Shown here one piece after another: positions 7,159 to 14,292 of a stretch of 15,907 nucleotides of DNA (the stretch's first letter is position 1; the number at the start of each line of letters is the position of its first letter). The notes beneath the pieces were generated by a model. The model was not told the DNA's origin and ran no database searches. It saw only the letters and a program-made list of their open reading frames with translations. The DNA is from Pseudomonadota bacterium (GTDB lineage Bacteria; Pseudomonadota; Gammaproteobacteria; Xanthomonadales; Rhodanobacteraceae): contig JAFEEK010000018.1 of assembly GCA_018241165.1 (NCBI GenBank), positions 1 to 15,907 on the forward strand, given 5' to 3'. A program made the translations under genes and the position numbers.

Positions 7159-7318
7159 ATCAATGCGATATAAACGAAAAAACTGTATACATTGTGGCAA
7201 TTCCGCACCTGCATTCGTCCATCTTGCGCGGTATTCCCCGGCTGTGCAAAACCGGTCGTTCGCATGCAGTCCCGGCCGGCGGATTTTCACGTCAACGCAT
7301 GCGGCAGCGGCGCGTTGA

Positions 7319-7954
7319 ATGATGGCAAGCCAGCTTACTTTCACGGTCATCATGCATACAATCGCCTTGACGGCCACGGCCAACTGGAATCCCGCGCGCG
7401 TGGATGCGGAAAACACCGGCGAGCGCACGCTCGATGCATTCCTCAAGAGCGTGGAACGCCGCGCCTTGCGCATGGCCGAACTCGCCACGTCCAGCCGCGA
7501 CGATGCGCTGGACCTGGTCCAGGACGCGATGTTCGGCTTCGCGCGCCATTATGCCGCCAAGCCGCAGTCGGATTGGGCGCCCTTGTTCTACCGCGTGCTC
7601 GACAGCCGCCTGAACGACTGGCATCGCCGTCGCAATGTACGCAGCCGCTGGCTGGCCGTGTGGACGCACAATGCTGGCGACGACGATGGCGAACGCGACG
7701 AAATCGCGCAGGCGCCCGACACCAGCGATCCCGGCCCGCTGTTGCGGTTGGCTGGCGACGAGGCCGGACACGCGCTCAACGCCGCGTTGACAATATTGCC
7801 ATTGCGCCAGCGCCAGGCATTCCTGCTGCGCGTGTGGGAAGGATTCGATGTCGCCACCACGGCGAGTACCATGCGCTGCAGTCAGGGCAGCGTGAAGACG
7901 CATCTGTCGCGCGCGCTTGCCGCGTTGCGGCGCGAGTTGGAGGATCACGCATGA
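7319..7954 (+). CDS. ECF-like RNA polymerase sigma factor
   Basis: 211 residues with two sigma domains and nothing resembling region 3. Region 2 is at about 38-106, with RDDALDLVQDAMFGFARHY aligning with the core-binding helix and a basic WHRRRNVRSRW end. Region 4 is at about 155-206, with LPLRQRQAFLLRVWEGFD and the helix-turn-helix MRCSQGSVKTHLSRAL. An acidic linker (about 118-145) joins them. Two adjacent ATGs (7319, 7322) begin the frame and a third lies at 7352; none has a clear ribosome binding site, so the first roughly 12 residues are uncertain. The stop overlaps the next start (ATGA), indicating translational coupling to the membrane protein in the anti-sigma position. It should recruit polymerase to an unknown, probably envelope-related, regulon and may drive its own operon. 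Confidence 0.88.
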   Translation: MMASQLTFTVIMHTIALTATANWNPARVDAENTGERTLDAFLKSVERRALRMAELATSSRDDALDLVQDAMFGFARHYAAKPQSDWAPLFYRVLDSRLNDWHRRRNVRSRWLAVWTHNAGDDDGERDEIAQAPDTSDPGPLLRLAGDEAGHALNAALTILPLRQRQAFLLRVWEGFDVATTASTMRCSQGSVKTHLSRALAALRRELEDHA

Positions 7955-8331
7955 ACGACAATTTGCCGCAATGGACGCAACGTGCGCGCGACTTGCTCGA
8001 CGAGTCCGCGCTGGCGCTCGATGCCGCGACGATGTCGCGCCTGAACCGCGCGCGTCAGGCCGCGCTGGCACGGCACGCACCGCGCCGCCGCGCGGCGTGG
8101 ATGTTGATGCCCGCGGGCGTGGCCGGCGCATGCGCGTTGTTGCTCGCCGTCGGCATGTGGCATGGGCGCAGTCCGCAAACCGAGCCGGCTCCCGCCCAGC
8201 CGGCGGTCGCGGGCAGCGCGATGAATCCCGCCGACCTTGACCTTATCGCCAGCGGCGACAATCTGGAAATGATGCAGGACCTGGATTTTTACGCGTGGCT
8301 CGATGCGCAGGACCAGGACAACAACGGGTGA
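7951..8331 (+). CDS. Small single-span membrane protein, DUF3619-like, possible anti-sigma factor
   Basis: 126 residues. The N-terminal 50 (WTQRARDLLDESALALDAAT, then a basic helix with many Arg/Ala) should be cytoplasmic. One transmembrane segment follows at about 49-69 (WMLMPAGVAGACALLLAVGMW), then a Pro/Ala-rich tail ending in an acidic stretch (LEMMQDLDFYAWLDAQDQ). The pattern 'RARDLLDE....LD..T..RL..AR..AL' resembles DUF3619 proteins, which from memory sit next to sigma factor genes in related bacteria. The strong GGAGG at 7939-7943 lies inside the sigma gene, and ATG 7951 overlaps the sigma stop. No zinc-binding anti-sigma motif is present, so anti-sigma function is an inference from topology and position only. 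Confidence 0.75.
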   Translation: MNDNLPQWTQRARDLLDESALALDAATMSRLNRARQAALARHAPRRRAAWMLMPAGVAGACALLLAVGMWHGRSPQTEPAPAQPAVAGSAMNPADLDLIASGDNLEMMQDLDFYAWLDAQDQDNNG

Positions 8332-8618
8332 TGCTTACGTTGCTTCCCATGCTGACATTGCTGGTTGCAGCGCAAGCATCGCCCGTTCCGGCGAAATCGT
8401 CCGCGGATTCGCCGGCAACCGTGCAAGCGCGCAAACATGACACGAAGAAGATGGACAAGACCGGAAAATCCGCAGCGCAATCGGACCTTGACGTGATCGG
8501 CTACCTGGGCGATTACGGCGATGCCGCCGACGGGCTTGATCCGATCGGCCTGGCCGAGGATGCGGGCGCGATGCCGCGTACACCGGATTCGAACAAACCA
8601 CAGGCAGGCCACCCATGA
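8331..8618 (+). CDS. Small exported protein of the sigma/DUF3106 cassette
   Basis: 95 residues. The N-terminus (MLTLLPMLTLLVAAQA) is a short, almost unchargeable signal sequence with likely cleavage near residue 16. A Lys/Ala/Ser-rich linker follows, then an acidic block DLDVIGYLGDYGDAADGLDP and a short polar tail. ATG 8331 shares its A with the preceding TGA (TGATG), and its own stop overlaps the next ATG (ATGA). A longer in-frame start at 8295 lies inside the upstream gene and lacks a signal sequence, so it was not used. I do not recognise a domain. The acidic 'YLGDYGD' block echoes the acidic tail of the preceding membrane protein. Probably periplasmic, part of the same functional unit. 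Confidence 0.7.
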   Translation: MLTLLPMLTLLVAAQASPVPAKSSADSPATVQARKHDTKKMDKTGKSAAQSDLDVIGYLGDYGDAADGLDPIGLAEDAGAMPRTPDSNKPQAGHP

Positions 8619-9343
8619 ACCTGCGCAACAACGCGATTGCCGTCGTTTTCGCCGCCGTACTGCTCGCTTGCGCGGGCGTGCGCGCGCAGGACCAGGGCGC
8701 GGCTGCGCCGGTTCCGTGGACGAGCCTGAGTCCGGCCGAACAGCAAGTGCTGGCGTCGGCGCACGACAGGTGGGACACGCTGACCGCCGCCGAGCAGCAG
8801 CGCCTGCAGCGCGGCGCGCAACGCTGGGAGACGATGAGCCCCGAGCAGCGCGCGACCGTGCGCCAGCGCTTCCAGAAATGGCAAAGCCTTACGCCCGAGC
8901 AACGCGCGCAGTTGCGCGAGCGCTACCAGAAATTCAAGGATCTTCCGCCCGCGCAGCAGGAGCGCATCCGCCAGGCGTTCAAGCGCTTTTCCAGCCTGCC
9001 GCCGGAGCAGCGCGAAAAGCTGCGCGAGAAATTCAAGCAGATGAGCCCGGCCGAACGGCGCGCCTTCATCGCCGGCGCACAGGCGCAGAATCGGGCGGGC
9101 AATGCGCGCGAATTCTTCCATTCGGTTCCGCAGGACGAGCGCCAGCCGACGCGGCAGATGCTGCAGGCGATGACGCCAGCCGAGCGCCGCGCGTTCCACC
9201 AGACCTGGCACGCACTGCCGGACGGCGAACGCGACGCCTATCGCCAGCGCATGCTGCGGATGCCGGCGCAGCAACGCAGTGCGGAACTGGCCAAGGCGCG
9301 GCCGCCGCATCCGCCACCCGCGCCGCACCCACGCGGGCATTGA
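8615..9343 (+). CDS. DUF3106 periplasmic repeat protein
   Basis: 242 residues. A signal peptide ends at about residue 24 (GVRA/QDQ). The core is a run of 18-residue repeats, each an aromatic residue, two residues, Leu/Met, Ser/Thr/Pro, Pro/Ala and a Glu/Gln/Arg-rich helix. Units start at W35, W53, W71, W89, F107 and F125, and a shortened step leads to F140. A second half has looser 'MTPAERRAFHQTW' motifs, and the tail (about 228-242) is Pro/His/Arg-rich. This matches DUF3106 proteins, whose function is unknown. The helical, Gln/Arg/Glu-rich design recalls periplasmic CpxP/ZraP-like 'LTxxQ' stress proteins, but homology is not shown. ATG 8615 overlaps the preceding stop, making it the last gene of a four-gene coupled cassette. 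It converges on the DUF3667 gene 19 bp away. Confidence 0.85.
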   Translation: MNLRNNAIAVVFAAVLLACAGVRAQDQGAAAPVPWTSLSPAEQQVLASAHDRWDTLTAAEQQRLQRGAQRWETMSPEQRATVRQRFQKWQSLTPEQRAQLRERYQKFKDLPPAQQERIRQAFKRFSSLPPEQREKLREKFKQMSPAERRAFIAGAQAQNRAGNAREFFHSVPQDERQPTRQMLQAMTPAERRAFHQTWHALPDGERDAYRQRMLRMPAQQRSAELAKARPPHPPPAPHPRGH

Positions 9344-9362
9344 TGGCGGTGGTCGCACACGA

Positions 9363-10553
9363 TCAGGCCGTGGCCAGGCTGATCACGAACGCCGCGGCCA
9401 CGCCGAGTGAAATCATGATCGTGTAGCAGATGCCGATTGCGCCGAATTTCAGGGTCGTGAAGAACCAGCCCTGGGCGTAGACCCTTTTTTGCATGACGAA
9501 CAGGTAGATCGGGACCCACCAGCCCATCACGACCAGCAGCAGGCCGAGCACGGGCGCGAGCGCGGGCGCGGAGGCCAGCGCCCATGCATGCGCGAATCCG
9601 GCGAGCGTGATCAGGAACAATGAAAGAAAAACGAACGCGTGGCTGTGCAGCGCCACGATCAGGTGTTCCATGTACAGGCGGCGCTTGAAGATGTAGAAAA
9701 TCTTCAGCAGCAGCGCGAACAGCGGCATCAGCACGAACAACACCTGCGGCAGTACGCCAAGCGCGCCGGCGATGAGCAGGGTCGGATCCTTGCGGATGCG
9801 CGGGATATTGTCCTTGGCGTGTTCGATCGCCGCATTCAGGCGCGCGTTCGCGAAATCCGGCAGCCACGCCACGTGCAGCGGATTGGTTTTCGCGTCCCAG
9901 GGTTTGTCGTTGAAACTCAGGGCATCGATGTTGGGATCGGGCGGTGGCGCTTCGCCTTTCGCTTTCGCGTCGGCGACTTGTCGCAGGTAGGCAAGGCGCG
10001 CATCGGCTTCCTTGCGCAGCTTCTCGGCGCCCTTGTCCATCTCGGCGGCAACCTGCTTGTTCACGGCGACGGGCGCCGATGTCGCGCCGATGATCGCCCC
10101 GGTGGCGGCCTTGGCTGTTTGCAACTGCGCGAGTTTTTGATCGCGCCGCGCGATGACTTCCTGCGGCGTCATCGCGGACGAAATGCCGGAGGTGTCGTCG
10201 TCGAGCTGGATGTACTTGCCCAGCTGCGAATCGCCGAGCGTGAACTGGATCGTGAAGAACGCGAGTACGCTTAAGAAAAAGTATAGGCGGAACGGCGTCA
10301 CGTACCGCGTGCGCCGGCCGGCGAAATATTCCCGGGTCAAAAAACCGGGCCGGAAATACAGCGGCAGCACGCTGTGGAAGACGCGCGAATCGATGTTGAA
10401 AATCGTATCGGCGACGTCGTGCAGCATGCTCGACAGCGGCCGGATCATGCCCTTCACCGGCTGGCCGCAGGCGTGGCAATGATTGCCGTGCAGTTCGGCG
10501 CCGCAGTTCAGGCAGCGCGGCGGCGGGGCGGGGGCGGCTTCGGCGGTGTCCAT
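9363..10553 (-). CDS. DUF3667 zinc-ribbon membrane protein
   Basis: 396 residues from ATG 10551-10553 (an upstream GTG at 10595 adds 14 unlikely residues). A zinc ribbon lies at the N-terminus: C14-LN-C17 and C26-HA-C29 followed by GQ. Then comes a conserved stretch with FRPGFLTREYFAGRRTRYVTP, typical of DUF3667. The first hydrophobic segment is at about 91-106. A long polar region (about 107-255), with a likely coiled coil at 130-200 rich in Lys/Ala/Glu, separates it from four C-terminal membrane segments at about 258-288, 300-325, 335-355 and 372-395. The function of the family is unknown. No clear ribosome binding site is seen. It is divergent from the MATE gene and convergent with the DUF3106 gene, so it is probably a single-gene unit. 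Confidence 0.83.
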   Translation of the reverse strand: MDTAEAAPAPPPRCLNCGAELHGNHCHACGQPVKGMIRPLSSMLHDVADTIFNIDSRVFHSVLPLYFRPGFLTREYFAGRRTRYVTPFRLYFFLSVLAFFTIQFTLGDSQLGKYIQLDDDTSGISSAMTPQEVIARRDQKLAQLQTAKAATGAIIGATSAPVAVNKQVAAEMDKGAEKLRKEADARLAYLRQVADAKAKGEAPPPDPNIDALSFNDKPWDAKTNPLHVAWLPDFANARLNAAIEHAKDNIPRIRKDPTLLIAGALGVLPQVLFVLMPLFALLLKIFYIFKRRLYMEHLIVALHSHAFVFLSLFLITLAGFAHAWALASAPALAPVLGLLLVVMGWWVPIYLFVMQKRVYAQGWFFTTLKFGAIGICYTIMISLGVAAAFVISLATA

Positions 10554-10643
10554 GCTGCGCACTTTAGCCGATCGAACACGCCACGACAGCGGCACAAGTC
10601 ATGGGTTCGGGTAAACTGCGCGGCCCTTCGCTCAAATCCACCG

Positions 10644-11990
10644 ATGATCACGCCGCGCCTGCACCGCGAACTGCGCGAAACCCTGCGCCTGGCCACGCCG
10701 CTGGTGCTCGGCCAGTTGTCCGCGATCGGCATGAATGTGGTCGATACCGTGCTGGCCGGTCACTACGACGCGCCGACGCTGGCGGCTGTGGCGATCGGCG
10801 CGAATGTGTGGTCGCTCGCCATTGTGGCTGCGATCGGCGTGATGCTGGCGATGCCGCCGTCGGTGGCGCATCGATTTGGCGCCGGCGAGCGCGAACCGAT
10901 CGGCGCGTTGTTGCGCCAGGCGCTGTGGCTGGCGATGTTCATCGGCATCGGCCTGTTCTTCGCCGTGCGCCACGCCGGTGCGTTGCTGCGCGTGATGGGC
11001 ATTGCGCCCGACATTGCCGAACACGCGCAGCAATTCCTGCATGCGATTTCCTGGGGCGCGCCGGCTTTGACCGGCTATTTCGCGTTGCGCGGATTTTCCG
11101 AAGGCCTGAGCCTGACCCGCCCGACCATGTATTTCGGCGCGTTCGGCCTCGTCCTGCTCGCACCGATCGGCTATGTCTTCATGTACGGCGGATTCGGTTT
11201 GCCCGCGCGCGGCGCGCAAGGTTCGGGCATGGCAACCGCGACGGTGTTGTGGATCCAGTTCGGTGCGCTCGCGGCCTATATCGCGCGCCGCGGCAATTAC
11301 GCGCGTTACGCGCCGTTTGCGCAGTGGGACTGGCCGCAGCCGCGCGCGATTTTCGAACTGCTGCGCCTGGGCGTGCCGATGGGCATATCGCTGCTGATGG
11401 AAGGCGGCCTGTTCGTCACCGCAGCGCTGCTGATCGGCTCGCTCGGCGCGGATGTCGTCGCCGGCCACCAGATCGCGATCAATGTCGCCTCGGTCACGTT
11501 CATGGTGCCGCTTGGCCTTGCCATGGCGACCACGGTGCGCGTCGGCCGCGCGGCCGGCAGCGGCGACGCGGACGGTGCGCGCTGGGCCGGATTCACCGGC
11601 ATCGGCGCCTCGCTTGCATCGCAGGTGGTTTCGTGCGCGATCATGGCGTTGTTTCCGCACTTTATTGCAGCGTTGTACACGGACGATACCGCGGTCGCCG
11701 CGATCGCCGCGCAGTTGCTGCTGTTTGCGGCGGCGTTCCAGCTCTCCGACGGCATCCAGGTCACCGCGAATGGCGCGCTGCGCGGCCTGAAGGACACCAC
11801 CGGGCCGATGGCGATCACCACGCTGGCGTACTGGGGCGTGGGCATGCCGATCGGCTACCTGCTGTGCTTCCATTTCGGCCACGGCGCGCCGGGCATGTGG
11901 ACGGGCCTGATCGCGGGCCTGAGCGTGGCGGCGGTATTGTTGTTCGTGCGTTTCGCGCGCGAGTCGCGCGTGCTGGCGGCGCCGGCATGA
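10644..11990 (+). CDS. MATE family multidrug/cation antiporter, NorM type
   Basis: 448 residues forming about 12 membrane helices in two homologous halves, the normal MATE size. It should export cationic drugs in exchange for Na+ or H+. Key acidic residues are in the expected places: Asp34 in VVDTVLAGH of the first helix, Glu253 in LLMEGGLF and Asp369 in QLSDGIQVTANGALRG. By position and motif these correspond to the cation-coordinating Asp36, Glu255 and Asp371 of Vibrio cholerae NorM (from memory). ATG 10644 is chosen because the MATE fold begins 10-15 residues later; the longer upstream frame overlaps the divergent DUF3667 gene. No Shine-Dalgarno sequence is evident. A -10-like TAAACT lies at 10612-10617. 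sppA follows 63 bp later on the same strand. Confidence 0.92.
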   Translation: MITPRLHRELRETLRLATPLVLGQLSAIGMNVVDTVLAGHYDAPTLAAVAIGANVWSLAIVAAIGVMLAMPPSVAHRFGAGEREPIGALLRQALWLAMFIGIGLFFAVRHAGALLRVMGIAPDIAEHAQQFLHAISWGAPALTGYFALRGFSEGLSLTRPTMYFGAFGLVLLAPIGYVFMYGGFGLPARGAQGSGMATATVLWIQFGALAAYIARRGNYARYAPFAQWDWPQPRAIFELLRLGVPMGISLLMEGGLFVTAALLIGSLGADVVAGHQIAINVASVTFMVPLGLAMATTVRVGRAAGSGDADGARWAGFTGIGASLASQVVSCAIMALFPHFIAALYTDDTAVAAIAAQLLLFAAAFQLSDGIQVTANGALRGLKDTTGPMAITTLAYWGVGMPIGYLLCFHFGHGAPGMWTGLIAGLSVAAVLLFVRFARESRVLAAPA

Positions 11991-12053
11991 CCTGTGGCGC
12001 GTGATCGCGACCTGCGTATCGGTTAGGCTTGCGCGAATCGTCCGGAGATTTTC

Positions 12054-13901
12054 ATGGCTGAGCAACAACGCGGCATCATCGTGCGCTTTTTCATCGGCGC
12101 GTGGAACCTGTTCAATTTCACCCGGCGCTTCGTGTTCGGCGTCATCGCGCTGTTCCTGCTGATCGGGTTCATCGCCGCGTTGCGCACCAGCACGCCGAAA
12201 CTGCTCGACAAGACCGCGCTCGTGCTCGATCCGAAAGGCGCGATCGTCGAGCAGTACACGAACGATGCCGCGCAGCGCGCGTTGTCGAACCTTGCCGGCG
12301 ACAAGACCCGGCAGACGCAACTGCGCGACATCATCACGGCGATCGATGCCGCGGCGAAGGATCCGCGCATCGCGCGCATCGTGCTGAAACCCGACGACAT
12401 CGAAAGCGTGGGCCTGGCGACCTCACACGAGATCGGCGCGGCGCTGGATCGCTTCAAGGCGACCGGCAAGCAGGTGATCGCAGTGTCCGACGGCATGAGC
12501 CAGGGCCAGTATTACCTTGCCGTGCACGCGAACCAGATCCTGCTGCATCCGGAATCCATGGAAGGCGTGCTTCTAACCGGCTTCGGCGCGTACCGCAGTT
12601 ACTACAAGGACGCGCTCGACTGGCTCGGCGTCGACGTGCACGTGTTCAAGGTCGGCACGTTCAAGTCGTATCCGGAACCGTATGTGCGCAACGACGCCTC
12701 GCCCGAATCGAAAGAGGCCGACCTGTTCTGGATGAACGATCTGTGGGGCGATTACCTCAAGGATGTCGCGGCGGCGCGGCATCTGGATCCGGCAAAAATT
12801 TCCGCCCTGATCGCCGGTTACGCCGACGCGGTGAAGGCCGCGGGCGGCGACATGGCCAAGCTCGCGCTCGCCGCCAAGCTCGTCGACAAGCTCGCGACCC
12901 CGGACGAAGCGCGGCAGCTGTTGATCGACGAAGGCGCGCGCGACGGTCACACCTATCGGCACATCGACTTCGCCGACTACGCGGCGCTGGTCGAACGCGA
13001 GCGCGCGCTCGACGCCGGCCCGCAAGTCGCGGTCGTCGTCGCGGAAGGCGAAATCCTGCCCGGCGACCAGCCGCAGGGCACGGTCGGTGGCGTATCCACC
13101 GCGAAGCTGCTGCGCGAAGCGCGCCTGGACGATTCCGTCAAAGCGGTCGTGCTGCGCGTGAATTCGCCGGGCGGCGATGCGTTCGCATCCGAACTCATCC
13201 GCCGCGAAGTGGAGTTGACGAAGGCCGCGCACAAACCCGTGATCGTGTCGATGGGCAATGTCGCAGCGTCCGGCGGCTACTGGATCTCGATGGACGGCGA
13301 CCAGATCTTCGCGGAGCCGACGACGATCACGGGTTCCATCGGCATCTTCGGCATCATGATGAACATCCCGAACACGCTCGCGAAGATCGGCGTACACACC
13401 GATGGCGTCGGCACCACGCCGCTGGCCGATCCGATCGATCCGCGCCGCGCGCTCGACCCGAACGTCGGCGCGGCGTTGCAGGCGGCGATCGACAACGGTT
13501 ACCAGCGCTTCATCCACAAGGTCGCCGCCGCTCGCCACAAGACGCCGGATCAGATCGATGCGATCGCGCAAGGTCGCGTGTGGAGCGGCAAGCAAGCGCA
13601 AGAACGCGGGCTCGTCGACAAGATCGGCGGACTCGAAGACGCGACCGCCGCCGCCGCGCAGGCCGCGAACCTGGGCAGCAACTACCGCGTGACGTATGTG
13701 GAAAAACCGCTCACGTTGTGGGAACGCGTGGCGATGAACATGAGCAACGACGCGCTCGTGTCGTTCGCCCGCGCGGTGTTGCCGCAGATGCCGCTTGGAT
13801 TGCTCGAGCAGGCGCAGATTCGTCAGCAGTTGCGGCTGCTGCAATCAGCGAGCGATGGGAAACTGGGCGTGTATGCGTATTGCTTTTGCAACTTGCGCTG
13901 A
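12054..13901 (+). CDS. sppA: Signal peptide peptidase SppA, long (67K) type
   Basis: 615 residues against 618 in E. coli. SppA is a membrane-anchored periplasmic serine protease that degrades cleaved signal peptides. One N-terminal membrane segment lies at about 25-44 (RFVFGVIALFLLIGFIAAL). Two tandem ClpP-like domains follow. The catalytic Lys204 is in VGTFKSYPEPY of the first domain and the nucleophile Ser406 in NVAASGGYW of the second, the split Ser/Lys dyad of the long family. VNSPGGDAFASE (369-380) forms the oxyanion region. GGAG at 12044-12047 is a good ribosome binding site for ATG 12054. The gene may be cotranscribed with the MATE gene upstream; no functional link is known. A GC palindrome lies just after the stop. 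Confidence 0.95.
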   Translation: MAEQQRGIIVRFFIGAWNLFNFTRRFVFGVIALFLLIGFIAALRTSTPKLLDKTALVLDPKGAIVEQYTNDAAQRALSNLAGDKTRQTQLRDIITAIDAAAKDPRIARIVLKPDDIESVGLATSHEIGAALDRFKATGKQVIAVSDGMSQGQYYLAVHANQILLHPESMEGVLLTGFGAYRSYYKDALDWLGVDVHVFKVGTFKSYPEPYVRNDASPESKEADLFWMNDLWGDYLKDVAAARHLDPAKISALIAGYADAVKAAGGDMAKLALAAKLVDKLATPDEARQLLIDEGARDGHTYRHIDFADYAALVERERALDAGPQVAVVVAEGEILPGDQPQGTVGGVSTAKLLREARLDDSVKAVVLRVNSPGGDAFASELIRREVELTKAAHKPVIVSMGNVAASGGYWISMDGDQIFAEPTTITGSIGIFGIMMNIPNTLAKIGVHTDGVGTTPLADPIDPRRALDPNVGAALQAAIDNGYQRFIHKVAAARHKTPDQIDAIAQGRVWSGKQAQERGLVDKIGGLEDATAAAAQAANLGSNYRVTYVEKPLTLWERVAMNMSNDALVSFARAVLPQMPLGLLEQAQIRQQLRLLQSASDGKLGVYAYCFCNLR

Positions 13902-13919
13902 GTAGTCAGCCTTGCTCCC

Positions 13920-13941
13920 CCTCTCCCGCTGGCGGGAGAGG
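13920..13941. repeat. GC-rich palindrome, REP-like, between convergent genes
   Basis: CCTCTCCCGC (13920-13929) and GCGGGAGAGG (13932-13941) form a perfect 10-bp inverted repeat with a 2-bp centre, preceded by a run of Cs. Elements of the form 'CCCTCTCCCGC..GCGGGAGAGGG' are, from memory, dispersed in many copies in Xanthomonadales and other GC-rich proteobacteria. It sits between sppA (+) and the lipoprotein gene (-), a typical place for such elements and for bidirectional termination, although no T tract follows on either strand. Confidence 0.7.
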
Positions 13942-13994
13942 CGGTTAACACTTGAAATCGAGCGTCGAATTGCGCGACGCGATGAGCCTGATCT

Positions 13995-14222
13995 TCACCC
14001 ACCCGAATCCTGGATGGCCTGATCCTGCGCCTTCTTCTGCTCATCGACGGTCTTCTGCACATCCTTGGCCTTTTGCAGCGCCTTGACGTCGCTGCTGAAC
14101 ACATTCGAATCCGGTAGTGGCGCCGGTTGCGCGGCGGCGGCTTTCGGCGGCGGCGGCGCGTCGGCACCGCAGGCGCCAAGGCCCATGCTGAGGATGGCAA
14201 TGCAGGCAAGCGCGGTTTTCAT
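13995..14222 (-). CDS. Small lipoprotein with coiled-coil tail, unknown function
   Basis: 75 residues. A lipoprotein signal ends in lipobox L15-G-A-C18, followed by a Pro/Ala-rich linker (PPPPKAAAAQPAPLP) and a C-terminal charged helix (SDVKALQKAKDVQKTVDEQK) with heptad-like spacing. GGGAGA (complement of about 14228-14233) is a good ribosome binding site for ATG 14220-14222; an upstream in-frame start at 14288 lacks a signal sequence. Residue +2 is Gly, so outer membrane sorting is predicted. The layout (lipid anchor, flexible linker, short coiled coil) recalls small Lpp-like envelope proteins, but no family is recognised. It is divergent from the short-chain dehydrogenase gene, 70 bp away. 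Confidence 0.8.
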   Translation of the reverse strand: MKTALACIAILSMGLGACGADAPPPPKAAAAQPAPLPDSNVFSSDVKALQKAKDVQKTVDEQKKAQDQAIQDSGG

Positions 14223-14292
14223 GGCGGTCTCCCGGTGAATTGCGTACAGTCTGCGCCGGAGCGGCACACGGCTCAAGCGCGGGTACACGGCG

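Larger units (their letters stand above)
6929..7318. other. Gene-free divergent control region between priA and the sigma factor cassette
   Basis: About 390 bp with no convincing gene and locally lower GC than its flanks. It holds a pair of direct repeats (6984-6995 and 7012-7023), the palindrome CAACATGTTG (7006-7015), twin inverted DnaA boxes (7036-7058), an inverted repeat TTGGT/ACCAA (7121-7139), an inverted repeat CTGAAA/TTTCAG (7141-7158) and AT-rich -10-like stretches (TATAAA at 7169-7174; TACAAT on the minus strand at 7115-7120). No promoter with both elements is convincing. It must serve transcription of priA leftward and the sigma cassette rightward. Confidence 0.7.

Noticed and set aside
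8717..9049. DNA tandem repeat or mobile element behind the DUF3106 periodicity
   Set aside because: The 54-bp period is strong only at the protein level; the DNA copies have diverged and there are no terminal repeats or transposase.
12024..12029. TAGGCT as a -10 element for sppA
   Set aside because: Only 3 of 6 matches and no -35; it resembles the hexamers at the putative leaderless genes, but sppA has a good ribosome binding site and a 25-nt gap, so support is too weak.
10632..12320. Long open frame of 562 codons on the minus strand
   Set aside because: It lies opposite the MATE gene and the start of sppA, and its product is a low-complexity Arg/Gln/Asp/His-rich string typical of antisense frames in GC-rich DNA. 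The plus-strand frames encode clear, complete families.
12101..13948. Second 615-codon frame overlapping sppA on the same strand
   Set aside because: It is the +2 shadow of sppA; the product is Arg-rich and featureless, while the sppA frame carries the Ser/Lys dyad and a ribosome binding site.
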